Source of the DNA: Terana coerulea
Taxonomy: Eukaryota > Basidiomycota > Agaricomycetes > Polyporales > Phanerochaetaceae
Length of the DNA: 64,000 nucleotides
Direction: 5' to 3'
Assembly (NCBI GenBank): GCA_024811115.1
Contig: JAKOGH010001116.1
Coordinates: forward strand, 186,001-250,000
The notes below the pieces were generated by a model, which saw only the letters and a list, made by a program, of their open reading frames with translations, did no database searches and was not told where the DNA came from. The translations under genes were made by a program, and so were the position numbers. Each line of letters begins with the position of its first letter. Within the stretch, counting starts at the first letter, position 1. Positions 34,029 through 47,356 of the stretch are shown here, one piece after another.

Positions 34029-37000
34029 TTACGTATGGACACCGAGGGCTCCGGTTGACTGCGCCAAGGGCTCTTCAGCAGAACCTTCCGAGTCCGAAGG
34101 TGACGACTGCTTCACGGCTGTTTTCCGTTTTGAACCCCCAGCCGCCCCGCCCCGCCCCCTCCCACGTCCGCCTCTACTACCCCGCGCAGAAGCTTTGCTG
34201 CGTGTACTCGAACCCGCCTTTGCCGCCTTTCTCTTCTTTTTTGGCTGGTCCTCACCATCGTCTTCATACTCGTCCTCGGACACGTTTGCTGAAGAAGAAG
34301 ATCCTGTTTTGCCGGCCTGTTGCTTGCGGAAATCTGAGACAACTTGCTGCAACCGCTTGCTAGCATATGCTTGTCTCTTTCTGGGGGCCCTCCGCCTGCA
34401 GGCACATCAAAGAACCCTGTAAGGTTTCCTTGCTGGTTCACGGTGCCAGTCTAACACCACGTTGAGCAATATACTCGTGATGACTGCTGTATGAACTCAC
34501 TTGGTTGCGCTTCCCCATCTTGTGGATAATAGGCTGCAGCAGATCATCCACCTTCTCCTGATTCCATCCGAGCTCTGCTTGGAAGAATCTGGTGGAATCC
34601 CGATCTTAGCACGTCGCGTGTCCCATACTAAATCATTTGAACTCACTGTCTCAGAGCATCGAGGTCGGGCAAACCCCACTTGAATGGCTCTTCTGAGCTG
34701 TCAACTGTGGGATGATAGTAGGCGTCCCTCTGCAGGTCCGTAAGTCTCGGAGAAACAGGAACGTTCCTAGAGAAACATGACATACCACGGTACCATTTGG
34801 CCAATCCTCCGGTAGATACAGCTCCTTGAAGCGCTTTTTCTGTATCCAATAGATAATCAGTTCCGTAAACCTTCATCATGGATGTAAGCACCACTTACGA
34901 AACGTTTCCGAAATTTGCTCTTGTTATCTTCAGGCGTGTCTCTGCCGCTCTGCACCTTGCGCCACCACTCCCGGAACGAGTGCAACCCGTCTGCACCAGA
35001 GAACTCGGTTAGGAGCTCCATGGCGACGACAGGGCCAACACCAGGCAGGCCATCGGTGTAGTCGCTGCCGAGTAGGTACGCGAGCCGCACGAGTTTCTCG
35101 CGCTCCAGGCTAAGCTCACGCTCAAGATCGGAGAGCAGAAAACACTCGACGGTCTTGGACTGGTTGAACATATTCTTCAGGACACGCGCGCCGCCAAAAG
35201 AAATACATCGGAGTCGTCGGTGATAATCCCGTCGACAAGCCCGAGCGTGAGGAGCTCCGCGCATTGCGCCTCTGCTTCCATCGGCGCGGTGATATACGGG
35301 ATCCCGAAGAGACGTAACATCATCTGCAGGCCCGTACGTCAGCTTACGGCACCGGCGGGCCATGCACGCTGCAACGTGTATACTACACTCACCATGATCT
35401 GCGAAATCATCTGCTGGGTGATGTCCTCCGAGTCACGCATTGCGACCTTCCTCTGCTCGTTGAGGATCCGGATCTCCTCGTCGATCTCCTTGCGCACGTC
35501 GTCGAGGTCGCGCCCGCGGACCTGCGAGATGAACTGCGCGTACTCGTTCTCCTCCGCCTGCACGTCCATCTCCTGCACGGCGTCCCAGTCTTCGTCTGGC
35601 TTCGCGGGCGCAGGGGCTTCTGCGTCAGGGTCGGCCGTAGGCGATCTAGGCTGTATCCAATGCTCCTCCGGCTCGGAATCGGAAGTGTCCTCGACCTCGC
35701 CCGTAGGTTCTGACACTTTGGACGAATCTTGCGCGAAAGTTGTGTGCCTACTTACCAGCAACACAGAGGATTCCCCAACAGCTGAAGGTGACTGCATTGG
35801 GTCCAGCGACGTAGTCTCACTTGTGTTTTAAGCGACACAGACGGTACGCTTTGAATGGCAGGAAATGTGGTGCGGTTATCGCCTGAGATGGCTGACTGAC
35901 TGACAGAATGTGTGGCGGTTGCTTGTGGAAGGACCTCCTCCATGTCTTCATCGTCATCGTCGAGCACCTCCACTGCTTGCTCCAGGATACCGTTGTGCGA
36001 GGCTGGCGTAGGCTCAGCTACCGGCAATGAATGGATAGGCGATGCTGAAACGCTTGGCGAAGGCACCGCGACAGGAACTTCCTCCATATCTTCCTCCTCG
36101 GAATCGGCGACAACCTCAGTCACTGACTGGACTTCTGAGGAAGTAGCACGCTCATCAACAGGGAGCAGCAGCGTAGGTAGCCCAAATTCTTCTTCAGGCA
36201 ACGAGGCGGGGGACGGCTGCCGTGCAGCAGAGACAGGCTTCTTCGGTCCAGCATTGGCGATCGACAACGCCGTCTCCAGGCGAGTGGGCGAGGCATACAG
36301 GTCGTCGTCGTCGTCGTGCACGGAGTCTGGTACATGCGGCTCATCGGGAAACGCCTGTTTCTTAGGTTGTTTGCCTGGTGTATGTGGTACGACCGCGCTG
36401 GATGTGGACGCAGAGGTTGAGGCTCCAGCGTTGGAGCCATAAACATCAGCATGACGATTGAACGTCGAGACGTCGGCCTTGGACGCTTGGATAGCACGCC
36501 GAAGCTCATCAGCTTCAACGTCCTCTAAAGACTCTTGCATGGCGGCCAGCAGTTCAGGATCCAGGTCATCATCTTCGCCGGATGCAATATTACCGTCATC
36601 GACGTCCTCAGGAGCGAACAGCAGCCTACTCCTCTTAGTGGGAGGTTTTGTTCTCAGAGGTGCAAGTTTCTTGGGAGTGTGACGCTTTGAAAGGGCAGAT
36701 AGTGCCTGCTGTCGACGATAGTCCCGTAAATCTGGATCCGCTCCTACATCAAGAGTTAGCGGATCTGACATAGATGTATGAGCATGTCTTATTCAACCTC
36801 TCTGTATCTCGAGTGCTTACATTTCGACCTCTTCCATGTCCATATCACTATCCTCGTCAACGTGAGCTGCTGGTGCTGGCTTCGGATCCTGGTCAATTTC
36901 GATGGGCTTTGCACGGGTCCCTTCGTCCCGCACACCGAGGATCCAACCGCCGCCTTCTCCTTCGTTCTTGATCAGTAGATACTGCTTATTCCTCTCGCTC

Positions 37001-38093
37001 GCAACGCGGATTGGGATTTCCACATGCGCCTTTCCGATGTTATCTGTGGTAACAAGAAGCTGCTGCGTCAACGCATTCCGCTGCTTCAAGTTCTTGATCT
37101 GCTCCTTCGAGAAATCGAGTGGCGTCTTTGACTTCTTCAGCATGTTTTGTAACCGTACGTAGGACGTCTGCCGGGATTTCAGACGCAGGTCACCTATGAT
37201 TTCGTACTGGACCTCAGTAGGCAGGTCCCGGAACGCGGGCGAGGCGACATCAAAGTCGTCCGGCCGCATTTCGTCAATGAAGGCGCGCAACTCGTCTTCC
37301 GTGGCAAGACGCGGATCAGGCGCGTTCGAGCGAGTAGCTTGCGCCACCATATCATCCATGTTGACGTCTGGGAGTCGGTATGGGTCATGGTCATGCCATC
37401 GTTTCTTCTTCGAGGATGGAGGAGACTCTTCCGCTTCTTTATGAACTTGCTTCGCAGGCGTTTTTGGCGGCGCGTTGCTCTCCAGATCCTCAAGGTATAC
37501 GGTATTATCATCAATCACCACGGGCCTGTCGCGCGCACTCGTCTTCAATTTCGATGACGATGAACTAATGAATAGCGTGAGTCCACAATGCAGGGACTCA
37601 TACAAAAACTAGCTTACTGTTGTACGGCATGATTTACTGCCTCTCTACGCATGTGCGCTGCTAGTAGCCGCTCGGCTACCTTCGCATGACTTGCGGCGGC
37701 CCCGCTCTTCTTGTTCTTTCTCTCTGTCTGCAAGGCTCGTAAGTATATACGCATATAACAGGTTAAATGACGCTTACGATGGTCTGTCTCTTCAGAGCAG
37801 GGGCACCACCGTCGAACACAAACACTGGCTTGATCCCATAAAAGAGTAGCTTGCTAATCCGACGTAGGAAACCCAGGACGTGCGCATTGACAAGACCTCG
37901 GCCTTCCTTATCACGCATGGTGGCCTGAAACTGATATATCCAAATACTAGAGTCGATTGCCATGGCTTTGCCTTCCATCGTCTCCTAGCCTGGGAGAACT
38001 ATGAGCTTCGCTACGCGTCGTGAATACCGCGTGTACTTACGGCACTGGGCGACCGACGGGCTCCAGAAGCGTCCAGAGCGACTTGACACCCAT
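34029..38093 (-). CDS. RAD2: Rad2/XPG nucleotide-excision repair endonuclease, one frame break
   Basis: Makes the 3' incision in nucleotide excision repair. It starts [18 protein letters not shown] (ATG at 38091-38093), the strict N-terminus of the family; the mature N domain is cut by short introns. It continues [20 protein letters not shown] and [18 protein letters not shown], both with catalytic Asp. A very long acidic, Ser-rich spacer (roughly 37.5-35.4 kb) contains [12 protein letters not shown]. The I domain has [19 protein letters not shown] and ITDDSDVF with the catalytic acids, then [20 protein letters not shown] (H2TH). The C-terminus is Lys/Arg/Gly-rich, probably nuclear localisation. 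The frame is lost at AAAA 35196-35199 (TTTT coding); one more T restores [13 protein letters not shown]. In an otherwise complete gene, an assembly indel is likely. Confidence 0.9.
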
Positions 38094-38478
38094 TTCTCAA
38101 GGCAAGTTTCATGTATTTGCGGTGAACGTGGGGGTCTGGCACAAAAAATGAGAGCGAGGGCAGGGCAAGGTATTCATTCTGCGTGCGACATGGGCGAACA
38201 GGTCAAAGCCTGCAGCGCGCGTGCGTGTCGACAGGTCGCTTGGCGCTGGCGCGAGCAATCTCAGCGGAGTCTGAAAGTCGCGTGCCTCGTCCTGATCTGG
38301 CAACAATTGTCGCCGTCGGATCACGGTGAGTTGCGCGCCAAGCGAGAGCGGACAGCACTCGCCTTTTTCTGCTTCGCAACCACTTCCTGCTTGCTTTCGT
38401 CCCCCTTTCCAGGCCTTATATACCTCGAGCTCTCGCTGCTCTCCATCCGCTCTTTGTACAGCAACTACCCCCACCGAC
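38094..38478. promoter_or_regulatory. Divergent promoter RAD2 / wall protein
   Basis: 385 bp between head-to-head starts. A TATA-like CCTTATATACC at about 38413-38423 lies some 60 bp before the ATG of the wall-protein gene. Confidence 0.5.
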
Positions 38479-39311
38479 ATGTTCACCACACTCGTTTCAA
38501 CCGCCCTCTTCTCGGCTGTTCTCGCCATCCGCGGCGTCAGCGCTCAGTCTGACTTCACCATCTCTTCGCCCGAGTTCGTTCCAGTATGTGCGCTTCTCCC
38601 TTCGTGTGGGATGCCAAACTTACATTGTCACCTCGTCATTAGTGCTCGAACGTTCACGTCGCCTGGCAGGGAGGGGAGGGTCCTTTCAACCTCCTCATTG
38701 TCCCCAACAACGACCCCTGTGAACAGGTTCTGTGCGTGCCACCTGCCGCACAAGCTGTGCATGTACTGATATTAGGATGTTTAGATTCGACCTTGGTGAC
38801 CACACCAGCCAGTCGATCACCTGGAGCGTCCCTGAGTCGCTCGCAGGCCAGCAGATTCTGCTCTCGTTGGCGGACAAGAACGAGGAGGAGGCCTGGAGTC
38901 AGACTGTAAGTCGGCATGTCGTCGAGGCACCCCACTCCTAACTTGCGTTCTCGAACAGATCACTGTTGGCAACAACAGCGCATGCGCTGTCTCCTCGTCG
39001 ATCGCTTCGTCTTCCTCCGTTGCCAGCTCCTCCGCCGCTTCTGGTGGTGCTACGTAAGTGTTTGCAACCTACACTCAGTTGGTAAACTCTAAGCCTTCCT
39101 GTGCAGCCTGACTGTTGCTGCTGAGGCCAAGGCCGCTTCTGCCACCAAGAGCGCGTCCGCTGCCGCCACTAGTTCCACCGATGCGGCTGTCGCCGTTGGC
39201 GCTGCCAACGCCGGTCTCAACCCCAATAGCAGCGGCGCCTCCGCGATGCACAAGCTCTCCGGCTCCGCCGTTGTCCTCGCTGCCGTTGCTGCCGTCTTTG
39301 CGTCCCTTTAA
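38479..39311 (+). CDS. GPI-anchored Ser/Ala-rich cell-surface protein (Kre9/Knh1-like N domain)
   Basis: Signal peptide MFTTLVSTALFSAVLAIRGV then SAQSDFTISSPEFVPC. Later exons give SNVHVAWQGGEGPFNLLIVP, DPCEQVL, a segment with DLGDHTSQSITWSVPESLAG, LLSLADKNEEEAWS and ITVGNNSACAVSSS. This is the pattern of the small beta-sandwich (Kre9/Knh1-like, 'Ser-Thr-rich GPI-anchored') domain common in fungi. A Ser/Ala-rich stalk follows, with a C-terminal GPI signal: NSSGASAMHKLSGSAVVLAA and a short hydrophobic tail. Three to four short introns. Predicted at the plasma membrane or wall. Abundant families of such proteins make a specific role impossible to state. Confidence 0.75.
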
Positions 39312-40012
39312 CTCAAGCCCTGATCACAACCTCAAGTGTTGTTGATGATACCCCCTTCGTCGCGCTTTAACGCGTTGCACATCATGATCGCTATCGGTCC
39401 GATGCTTGTTTATTATTATTATTGTAAATGGTTGCTGCTCTGCTGGTCTATACCTGGTACCCTGAGGGTCTGGATCGCTGTCAAGTCTTGGGCTTCTGGA
39501 TGCGATGTTTACGGTGCAGCTGCTGGGGTTTTTGGTTTGGATGTCGTGTATTCGCTACAAGCGACTCGGAACTTAGTTGCCTTGTAACGACTGGTTGTAC
39601 TCCATATATTACAGCGTTTGTTTGGTATGGTTGCGGGTACAGTGCTCTGCCAAAAGTTTGCCCGATCTGAGATCTGTGTATGAAGGGCTTGTGGTTGTTT
39701 GTGTACGCGTCTCCAGAGTCGGACACTGCCTTGAGCTCGTTTCATGTCGACAACACTCCCGTCCTCTCATGTAAATCTTTGAGCTCTACTCAACTTCAGC
39801 AACTTGTGTTTGTTCCTCGATGTCTCACTCTTAACTTGGGCACAAAGTGGCTTAGCAGCACACCGGCTTAACAACATTAATCACTACCGGTTATGTCGTC
39901 GCCCGTGCCCGGCGTGCCGGGCTTTATATACGGAATGTGACAGCAGCGCAGCGGTGCTCGCCAAAGTTCGAAGTTACAGCTGCACTGCACTCTCGACATC
40001 GAAATTACAAGC
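39312..40012. other. Intergenic, promoter of reductase
   Basis: 700 bp, AT-richer than its surroundings. A GGCTTTATATACGG TATA box at about 39919-39932 lies some 85 bp before the ATG at 40013. No gene seen. Confidence 0.5.
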
Positions 40013-41497
40013 ATGGCCCCATCAACATACACACACATCACTCTGGCGGAGCGTCCCACAGGCGACATTGACTCGAAGACCTTCAAGACCGAGGTCGTCC
40101 CGTTCGACTTGAAACCCGGCGCGAACGAGGTGCTCGTCCAGATCTTGTACTTGTCTCTGGACCCCACGCAGCGCAGATGGATAGTTGACGCCAGGGGTTA
40201 CATGGACCCTGTTAAAATTGGCGATGTCATGCGTAGCTCTGGGCTGGGTGTGGTCGCGCAAGCTGGTCCGGGAAGCAAGTACCAGGTTGGGGATATAGTT
40301 ACCGGTCTTCTGGGTGAGCATCCGCACACTATCACTCTGTACGCATCGTAAAAACTAACTGTATCTGCCGGGAGGATGGAGGGAGTTCGGTGTCTTCGGC
40401 CACGATACCTTGTCGAAAATCGAGTGAGCCCCTTTTGTCACCACCGCATACACGCCATGTCTCAGGGCTTTCAAGGGTTCCGCCTGGCGTGGAATTGATC
40501 GACTTCTTAGGTCCAGTGGGCATGACAGGTATGCCTGGGCTACCCAGTAGTGATGGCTGAGTCTAATCATTAATTTCTAGGGCTTACGGCGTACTTTGTA
40601 GGCACAAAGCGTTCTTCAGGCAGTGCTAAGACACTGAAAGAAATATACAGGGCTTGAACGATATTGGCAAGATTAAAGCTGGAGATACACTGGTCGTATC
40701 CGGCGCGGCTGGAGCCACTGGGTCTGTTGTCTGCCAACTCGGCAAGCATGCCGGAGCCAAGGTTATTGCGATCGCAGGCTCCAAGGAGAAGTGCGAGTGG
40801 CTCGAGAAAGAGCTTGGGGTCGACAAGGCGCTGGACTACAAGAGTCCTACGTTCAAAAAGGAGTTCATCGAAGCGGTGGGCTATCTGGACGTCTACTTCG
40901 ACAACGTCGGTGGCGAGATCCTGAATCTTGCTTTGACAAGGCTCAAGATCGGGGCGCGTGTAGTCCTTTGTGGTACGCTTCATCCGCCTCGTCCAGCTAG
41001 AAGAGGTTAATGCTGAATGCATTACTAGGGGCGATCTCCGATTACAACAGTGAGTGGCTGTGTATGCGAGAGCATGTGGCTTTACTGACTTTTAACCTCT
41101 TAGGCTCGCGACCTACGGGTATAACGGCGTACATGAACCTAATCTCTCAGCGAGCAACCATGCAGGGATTCTTGATGTGAGAGTTTATATGTTTACTTAT
41201 TATACCACAGCTGACCGCCGACTTCCATTCCTTCCATAGCCTCGACTATGCCAAACAGTTTTCTGTGGCACGTGAGGAGATGGCCAAACTCGTGAAAAAT
41301 GGCTCCTTGAAACGACAATTCCACGTTGTGGAAGGCATTGAAAAATGTCCCGAGGCACTGCCTCTTCTCTTTTCCGGCGGCAACATAGGCAAACTGTGAG
41401 TACTCGACGTCATGAACTTCTGTCTCATGCTCCAACTCAGTCCACATGCACCAGTGTTGTCAAGGTCGCTGACGAGAAGGCTCAAGTCAAGCTGTAG
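40013..41497 (+). CDS. NADP-dependent medium-chain reductase (prostaglandin reductase / leukotriene B4 12-hydroxydehydrogenase type)
   Basis: Zinc-free MDR-superfamily oxidoreductase acting on enals and enones. The start MAPSTYTHITLAERPTGDID is followed by EVLVQILYLSLDPTQRRWI (SLDP is typical of this subgroup), DVMRSSGLGVV and YQVGDIVTGLLG. After an intron comes WREFGVFGHDTL. The NADP-binding core is DTLVVSGAAGATGSVVCQLG (AAGATGSVVGQ-like) with KVIAIAGSKEKCEWLEKELG, KALDYKS and YFDNVGGEILNLAL. The 3' exons give GISDYN-type joining, ITAYMNLISQRATMQGFL, YAKQFSVAREEMAKLVKNGS and FHVVEGIEKCPEALPLLFSG, ending ADEKAQVKL. Exon joining around 40.34-40.65 kb was done by homology of WREF...FLGPVGMTG. 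Physiological substrate unknown. Confidence 0.85.
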
Positions 41498-41853
41498 TCC
41501 GACGCTCGGTGATCTACGCTGCGTGCAGCATCAGTGTTTCACGCGTCATAGTCGTGGGCTCCTACACGCATGAGCGCCCCCTTCCCCAGACCGCCTCGCC
41601 AAATGTTAAGTTCGCGGTACTCTGTCGTTCATCGGGCATGTAGAGTACAGACTTGTGTGGCAATGATACCAAGTCTGCATTGCTTTGTGAAGAATGAGGT
41701 CCTCTCCGCTGTACTGCTTTGTGAAGGAAAGGCTATGTTCAACGCGCTCGCCGTCGGGTTGATCACATACTACATCAAAGGTTGCCCATTTCGTCATAAA
41801 TAGTAGCTCGTTCATGGCCTCGCCCCTCCCTGACCGGGACGTCCTGCGCCCCC
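41498..41853. other. Intergenic, promoter
   Basis: About 355 bp. An ATG at 41815 is followed by an in-frame stop after 26 codons and may be a short upstream reading frame of the next gene. Confidence 0.35.
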
Positions 41854-44800
41854 ATGGCATCGATCTCTCCCACCAGCAGCCCGCGCTGGGATAACAGAAA
41901 CTCTGGCTTCATTTCCCCGTCGCAACTGCAGCTTTGGCGGCAGCAGGAGGAGCAACAGCGGCAACAGCTGCAGCAACAGCAGCAGAATCTCCAAGAAGCA
42001 GAACAGCACCCACGCCCCGCGCCAGTCACATCGGAGGCTCCACCACCACCACCACAACCAGGGATGTTCAGGACCACCAGCAGGCAGCAGGACCCCTCGC
42101 AGTCCACCCATTCCCGCACGTCCTCCGCCTTTTCTTTGTTCAGCAGGAACAAAGCGCATCACACGCCGACATCTTCTACCTCGTCGGTGCCACAGGCCCT
42201 CGGCAGCCGCAGGCGAGTTCGGGGAGCAGCGTCGCAATGGGGCGGGCCACCACACCATCCCGTCCGTGTCGTCGCAGAGACCGCTGTCCCCCACGGGGCC
42301 GCCGTCGACGCAGAAACCCGTCTTGAACGGAGACGACCCCGACCAGCCAATGAACCGCCCCGGAACACCCACGCGAACGTCCACAAGCGGGGCTCCCTCG
42401 ACTACCCCACTGCCGCCGCTCCATCCCGAGATACGGTCCGTCGTCGCACTCACGGTCGCCCACAGCCGCAAGATCTACTTTTCCGGACCACTCATACGGC
42501 GTGTCGAGCGCCAGCCCGACGGCCAGCGGCCGACCAAGGACGAGGGATGGCGAGAGGTGTGGGGGCAGCTCGGCGGGACGACGCTCAGTCTATGGGATAT
42601 GAAGGGGATCGAGGAGGCGAGCAAGCAGGGTAGACAGGTACCTCCGAGTTACGTGAATGTCACCGACGCAGTGAGTACAGTCGTACGCTTTGTGGCAAGC
42701 CCGATGTTGAATTCAACTCCCTTTCTCCGTCTATCTGATACTTATAAGTTTGTGCAAGTGCTGGGTTCAGTAACCCTTCCCGACGCCCCTGAACAGAAGT
42801 ACACCAACATATTAACCCTGAATACCGCTGGCTCGAATCTATTGTTTTTCTCATGTCCCTCTAGGCAAGCGCTGCTTTCATGGGTCGCCGCGATGCGTCT
42901 CGCAGCATGGGAGAAGTCTCGCCTGGAGGAGATATACACCGCCCATCTCGTCCGGATAACGCTGAGCGATGGCGAGTAACAACTTCTATTCCGAGTTTCT
43001 CGGGCTGCTCTGATATCTGCTGTTTAGGTCGTGATACACCGACACCGTTGAGCCATGGTCGCCTCGAGGGCTGGGTCCGAATCCGAGTTGCAGGCCAAAC
43101 AGACTGGAAACGTTTTTGGATGGTCATAGCCACAAGCGGACCAGCCCAGGACGGCGGTTCGGCTGCCTCCACGGATCCGCGGACTGGGCAGCCTGTTAGG
43201 AAAAAGCGCATTTCGTCGATATTCAGCCGTGATCAGAGCCCGTCTCGTGCTGCAGCACCCGTCCCCGCGAAGCCGATACTGCAACTCTTCCAGACAAATA
43301 AGCCGAAAGACAAGAAGAAGGCGGTGTTAACGGTTCGAGATATCACGCAGGCGTTCGCCGTGTATCCCGAACGGCCTGAGCTCATCAGCCGCAGTACGCT
43401 CTTGAAAGTGGAGGGTACGCTGGGCGACGAGGAGTGCGCAGGAGCTATGGGCAAACGAGAGGGCTGGTTGTTGATTATGCCAGAGTTGGAAGGCAACAAC
43501 ACCCGTGCCTCGGAGATGCTCAAATGGCTGATAGGTAGGTTACCCTTTGCCGCTAGGTATGATCCCGCTGACTTGTTGCAGCTTTGCATGACGCCTTTGA
43601 ACTCTATGGTCGCCCTCGGATCTACAGTTGGGACCCGCGGGATCCACGTTCGATGATGTTTGCATATCCCATTGGCCCTCACAGAGATGTAAGCATTTAC
43701 TTCCTGTTGCTGTGGTGAACCCAAACTGATAGTTATCCTAAGATGCTCTTCCTGGATCGGGAGCTCGCTGAGAACCTCGATCCCCGAGACGACCGTACCT
43801 CTACTGCTCGTACGCAGTTGCAGCATATTCTTTGGGATCGAATGCGCGGTAGCCCCGAGCAATCGCAGTCACCTGTGGGCAACCAAGCACCCACCCTTCC
43901 GCCACTTCCAGAAATGGCGCTTGACCGAGGCCTGGAGCGGAAGAGCGAAGACCAACCAAGACCTCAAGCAGCCGCTCCCACCTCACAGCCGATGCAGCTA
44001 CCCCCGCTCAACTTTGAGCACTCTCGCGTAGAACAAGACCTACCGGCCATTCCTCCGCAGCCTCCACGTGTCCTAACTCCCATCACCGAGCGGAGTGACC
44101 CACGAAATAGCATGTCTGGGTCTGGCGACCAAATCTCGGGGCATCATTTCGGTGCCCATAGTACTTCACCGCTCGCTGGAGAGCCCACTCGTGGAACCGA
44201 AGACAACCAGCCGCCGACTTCGTTCTTGGGCGAAGTACTCAGCACGAGCCCGACTACGGCAAGTCCCCCTCCGTTGTCGCCTGCAGAAGGCGACATCCGT
44301 CGCCGAATGAGTGAAGACTCGTTCGGTGTCACGTCTTCGTCACGACCAGACTCCAAGCTCAGTCATTTCAGGCCGCCGATTGCCTCTACAGTACCGCAAC
44401 AAACCTTCGATTCCAAGTCGACGTATCCACCCACGCCAGATGTTGATAGACAATCTCCCACACCTTTCAATCAACATCGTTTCTCTATGACACCGCCTCC
44501 GCCCATGCAATCGCCTGCAAAGCCTTCGCCTCCTGCTTCACCTCGACCATCTATTCCAGCCTCTACTCGGTCTCAATCTCAGTTTGACCCCATGCGCCCT
44601 GCTTCTCCTCAGTTCTCAGTTTTGACCTCCCCACATTCTATCGCTGAGCCTCAGACTCCATCTTCACCACCCGCCATGCGCCGACCTGGCTCAAGGCTTT
44701 CCATCGTGCAAGACGCCATACCTTCACCCGGGTCTGCCCCGAATCAAGCTAGGTTCTCAACCGTTTCTTCACCCATTCCCAAGTCTGCGTTCTTAGCGGG

Positions 44801-47356
44801 CACACGCAAGGTAACGAGCCCTCCGCCTGCAATGCTGACACCTCCACCGCCACCAATGCAACCTTCTGTGTCCGAACAGTCGACAATCTCACAACCACCG
44901 CTGACACCGCCCAAAGACGAACCTTCGCTCGATCTGCTGCGCGAAGCCGGAGCGCGTTACTATATGAATATGCAACAAAATGATCACACCAATCCTCGTC
45001 GGCAACCGCCTCTAGAGGACGACGAGACTTCTGCGTCGGATGATAGTCATTCTGCCTACAGTCCTACACCGGCTGGGACTTTGCAGTCCAACAAGGGCTG
45101 GGGTGCGACTTCACCGAACTCACCGCCTCGGTTTGCCAACTCTCGCATCACCACACCCGGTCTTACGTCTCCGTCCGCTGCACCCTCGTCGTATTTCCCT
45201 CCACAGCCCTTGAGCCAAGCGGGCAGCTCGTCTGGACATTCGGCGAGGCCCATCGGCGCCCGGTCAGTGCCGAGTCCAGACCCCGGCTTCTCACCGAGAA
45301 CGGCAACACGAAGGCCGTCCGGCGCACGTGCGGTGCCGACGGTCAGCAAAACAGCTTCTGCCACACAGCGCGAGCCTCCGCACGTTCAACACCTCTCCCC
45401 ATCCACCGAGCACGACGAGGACGTCGACGAGGACAGCATGAGCGACGACCATTCTGGCGAAAGCGCTGGCCCACGCCAACTGCCTCCCACGCATGGCGAA
45501 CGCGCGGGTGGAAGACGGACACGACGACCAACATGACACGGCCGACATGCTCGCGGCCCTGTCATTTCTCGAGGAAGCGCCTACGTCCGCGCCTGTGCCG
45601 CCGTCTCAGCCCACGCCTCGGCCGCCAACGCAGTCGCCGCCACCTGTGCCTCAGCTTGTCACCCCGCGCTCCATCTCGCCGACGCCGTCGAACGCGGGCT
45701 CGATCCGCTCGTCGTTTGCGCCCTCGCGCAAGGCTGAAGAACGCAAAGCAAAGTCGCAGGCGCAGCAGGCTGCCTATGACGCGGCCGTCCACAAACCCGG
45801 ACGCGCTAATGGAGGCCAGAGGAAGTTGCGAAGCCAGAATGCATGGGGCGGCGAGAGCAGCGAGGAGGAAGAGGAGGAGGAAGAGGAAGAGGACGATGAA
45901 GACGCGGATTCGGACGGTGAGCCCGTACGGAGGGATAGTGGCAGAGGGGCGGAGCAGCGCGGCTTTGGTTCGGCGAGTCAGATTGCCCACCCTGGGGAAC
46001 ACGGCGCTCCTGAACAGACTCCAAGAGATGAGAGCCCTCTCGCGCAGAACCGACGTCCCCGCGACCTTCCTCAGGTTCCAGGTGGTCCCGGTGGAATGGG
46101 ACATGTCATTCCTTCTGGTGCGTGGCGTAGCGATGTGGTGCAAGATGTGTACTGACAATTCATTCTGTATAGGCTCAGCGGACTTCCTTGGCCCTCAACC
46201 TCGTCGTTTCGTCTCTGACTCCTACGCACAATCTGCACGAGGGTCCATGTATCCCGGCGGGTCACCTGGTCAGTCTCCTCAACCTCAGTATGGCGGCCAG
46301 GCCGACTACCTGAACCCTGGCGCGGCACGGCAAAACATGTGGAGCCAGGTCCTCGAGCGGCAGTCTGGAACGTCCGATGCAAACGGTCGCGATACTTTCC
46401 TTCAAGTCGAACCCGCCTCGCAGTCGATGACAAAAGCGTTTGCTCCTCACGGTCTCCTCTCCGCCGGCCTGCAAGACAAGCAGGATCGCTCCGCGAAGCG
46501 GCAGGAAGAGCTCGCTCGTGAGACCGGTGCTTCCCTCATCAATGTTCCAAACAAGCCACCGCCACCCCAGACAGGTCTTCTTGGTGCTGTTACGGCCCAC
46601 GAGCGCGAACGCAAGCGCGAGGGTGGTATTGGCGCCGCTTTGACCGAGCGCGAGCGGGAGAAGCGTGCCGCGGAGCACACGCAGCGCAAGCTCGACGAGT
46701 ACCAACGGATGCAGCTCGAGCAGATGCAGCAGGGCGGCTCGATGTACGGCGGCATGGGCATGTCCCCTCAGTTCACCGGCTACAACCCGATGATGAACCC
46801 TATGATGATGGGCATGAATCCAATGATGACCGGGTGGGGTTACCCTCAGATGGTGAACCAGCAGCACATGTTCGCGGCACAACAGGCCGCGCAGGCGTAC
46901 CAGCAAGCCATGGTCGCTTTCTCGACCGCGGGCTCTCAAGTCGGCGGCGACCAAGGCAACATGCAACCCATGAACCCGATGATGTCGGGCGCGATGTCGA
47001 TGGACCCGCGCATGTCCATGATGGGCATGCCGATGATGAGCCCGTCCATGACCGGCATGGCTGGGATGACCCCTGGTATGGGGATGGGTCAAGGCATGTC
47101 ACCGATGGGTACGCCAGGCGCGGGCATGAACCCGATGGGTATGGGTATGGGCATGGGCATGAATCCACAGATGACTGGTGGCTCCATGTTCGACCCCCGC
47201 TACTCGCCCGGCAACGACGGACTGCGCCCTCCAAGCGACATCCCCGGTTCACGGCCATACTCTCAAAATAGCTCTGCGAATGGACAGGGCTCTCCTGCCG
47301 CTGGCACTCGCCCCTTGGACGTAGGTGATGGGCACAAGCCTTCGGATGTACGATGA
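41854..47356 (+). CDS. Caf120/Skg3-like PH-domain protein, two frame breaks
   Basis: Large protein with a Gln-rich N-terminus (SQLQLWRQQEEQQRQQ), Ser/Pro-rich linker and VVALTVAHSRKIYFSGPLIR. A PH-type domain follows with EVWGQLGGTTLSLWDMKGIE, SYVNVTDA, LPDAPEQKYTNILTLNTAGS and RQALLSWVAAMRLAAWEKSR. A second domain has GRLEGWVRIRVAGQTDWKRF, LTVRDITQAFAVYPERPELI and FELYGRPRIYSWDPRDPRSM. This order matches yeast Caf120/Skg3, PH proteins tied to CCR4-NOT and the bud neck. Then come about 600 residues of Pro/Ser-rich sequence, a poly-Glu run (about 45858-45895) and a C-terminus rich in Met, Gly, Asn and Pro. The frame shifts by one base at CCC 42197-42199 and at about 45495 (GG); each needs one base fewer. 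Confidence 0.75.

Noticed and set aside
46262..47092. 276-codon His-rich minus-strand reading frame opposite the Caf120-like gene
   Set aside because: It is the complement of ATG-rich Met codons (CAT on the other strand) in the Met/Gly-rich tail; no independent gene signals.
45533..47356. Reading frame starting at 45533 as a separate Arg-rich protein
   Set aside because: Its first 200 codons are an out-of-frame Arg-rich shadow of the acidic Caf120-like sequence. Only the part after the intron near 46140-46170 is genuine, as the last exon of that gene.
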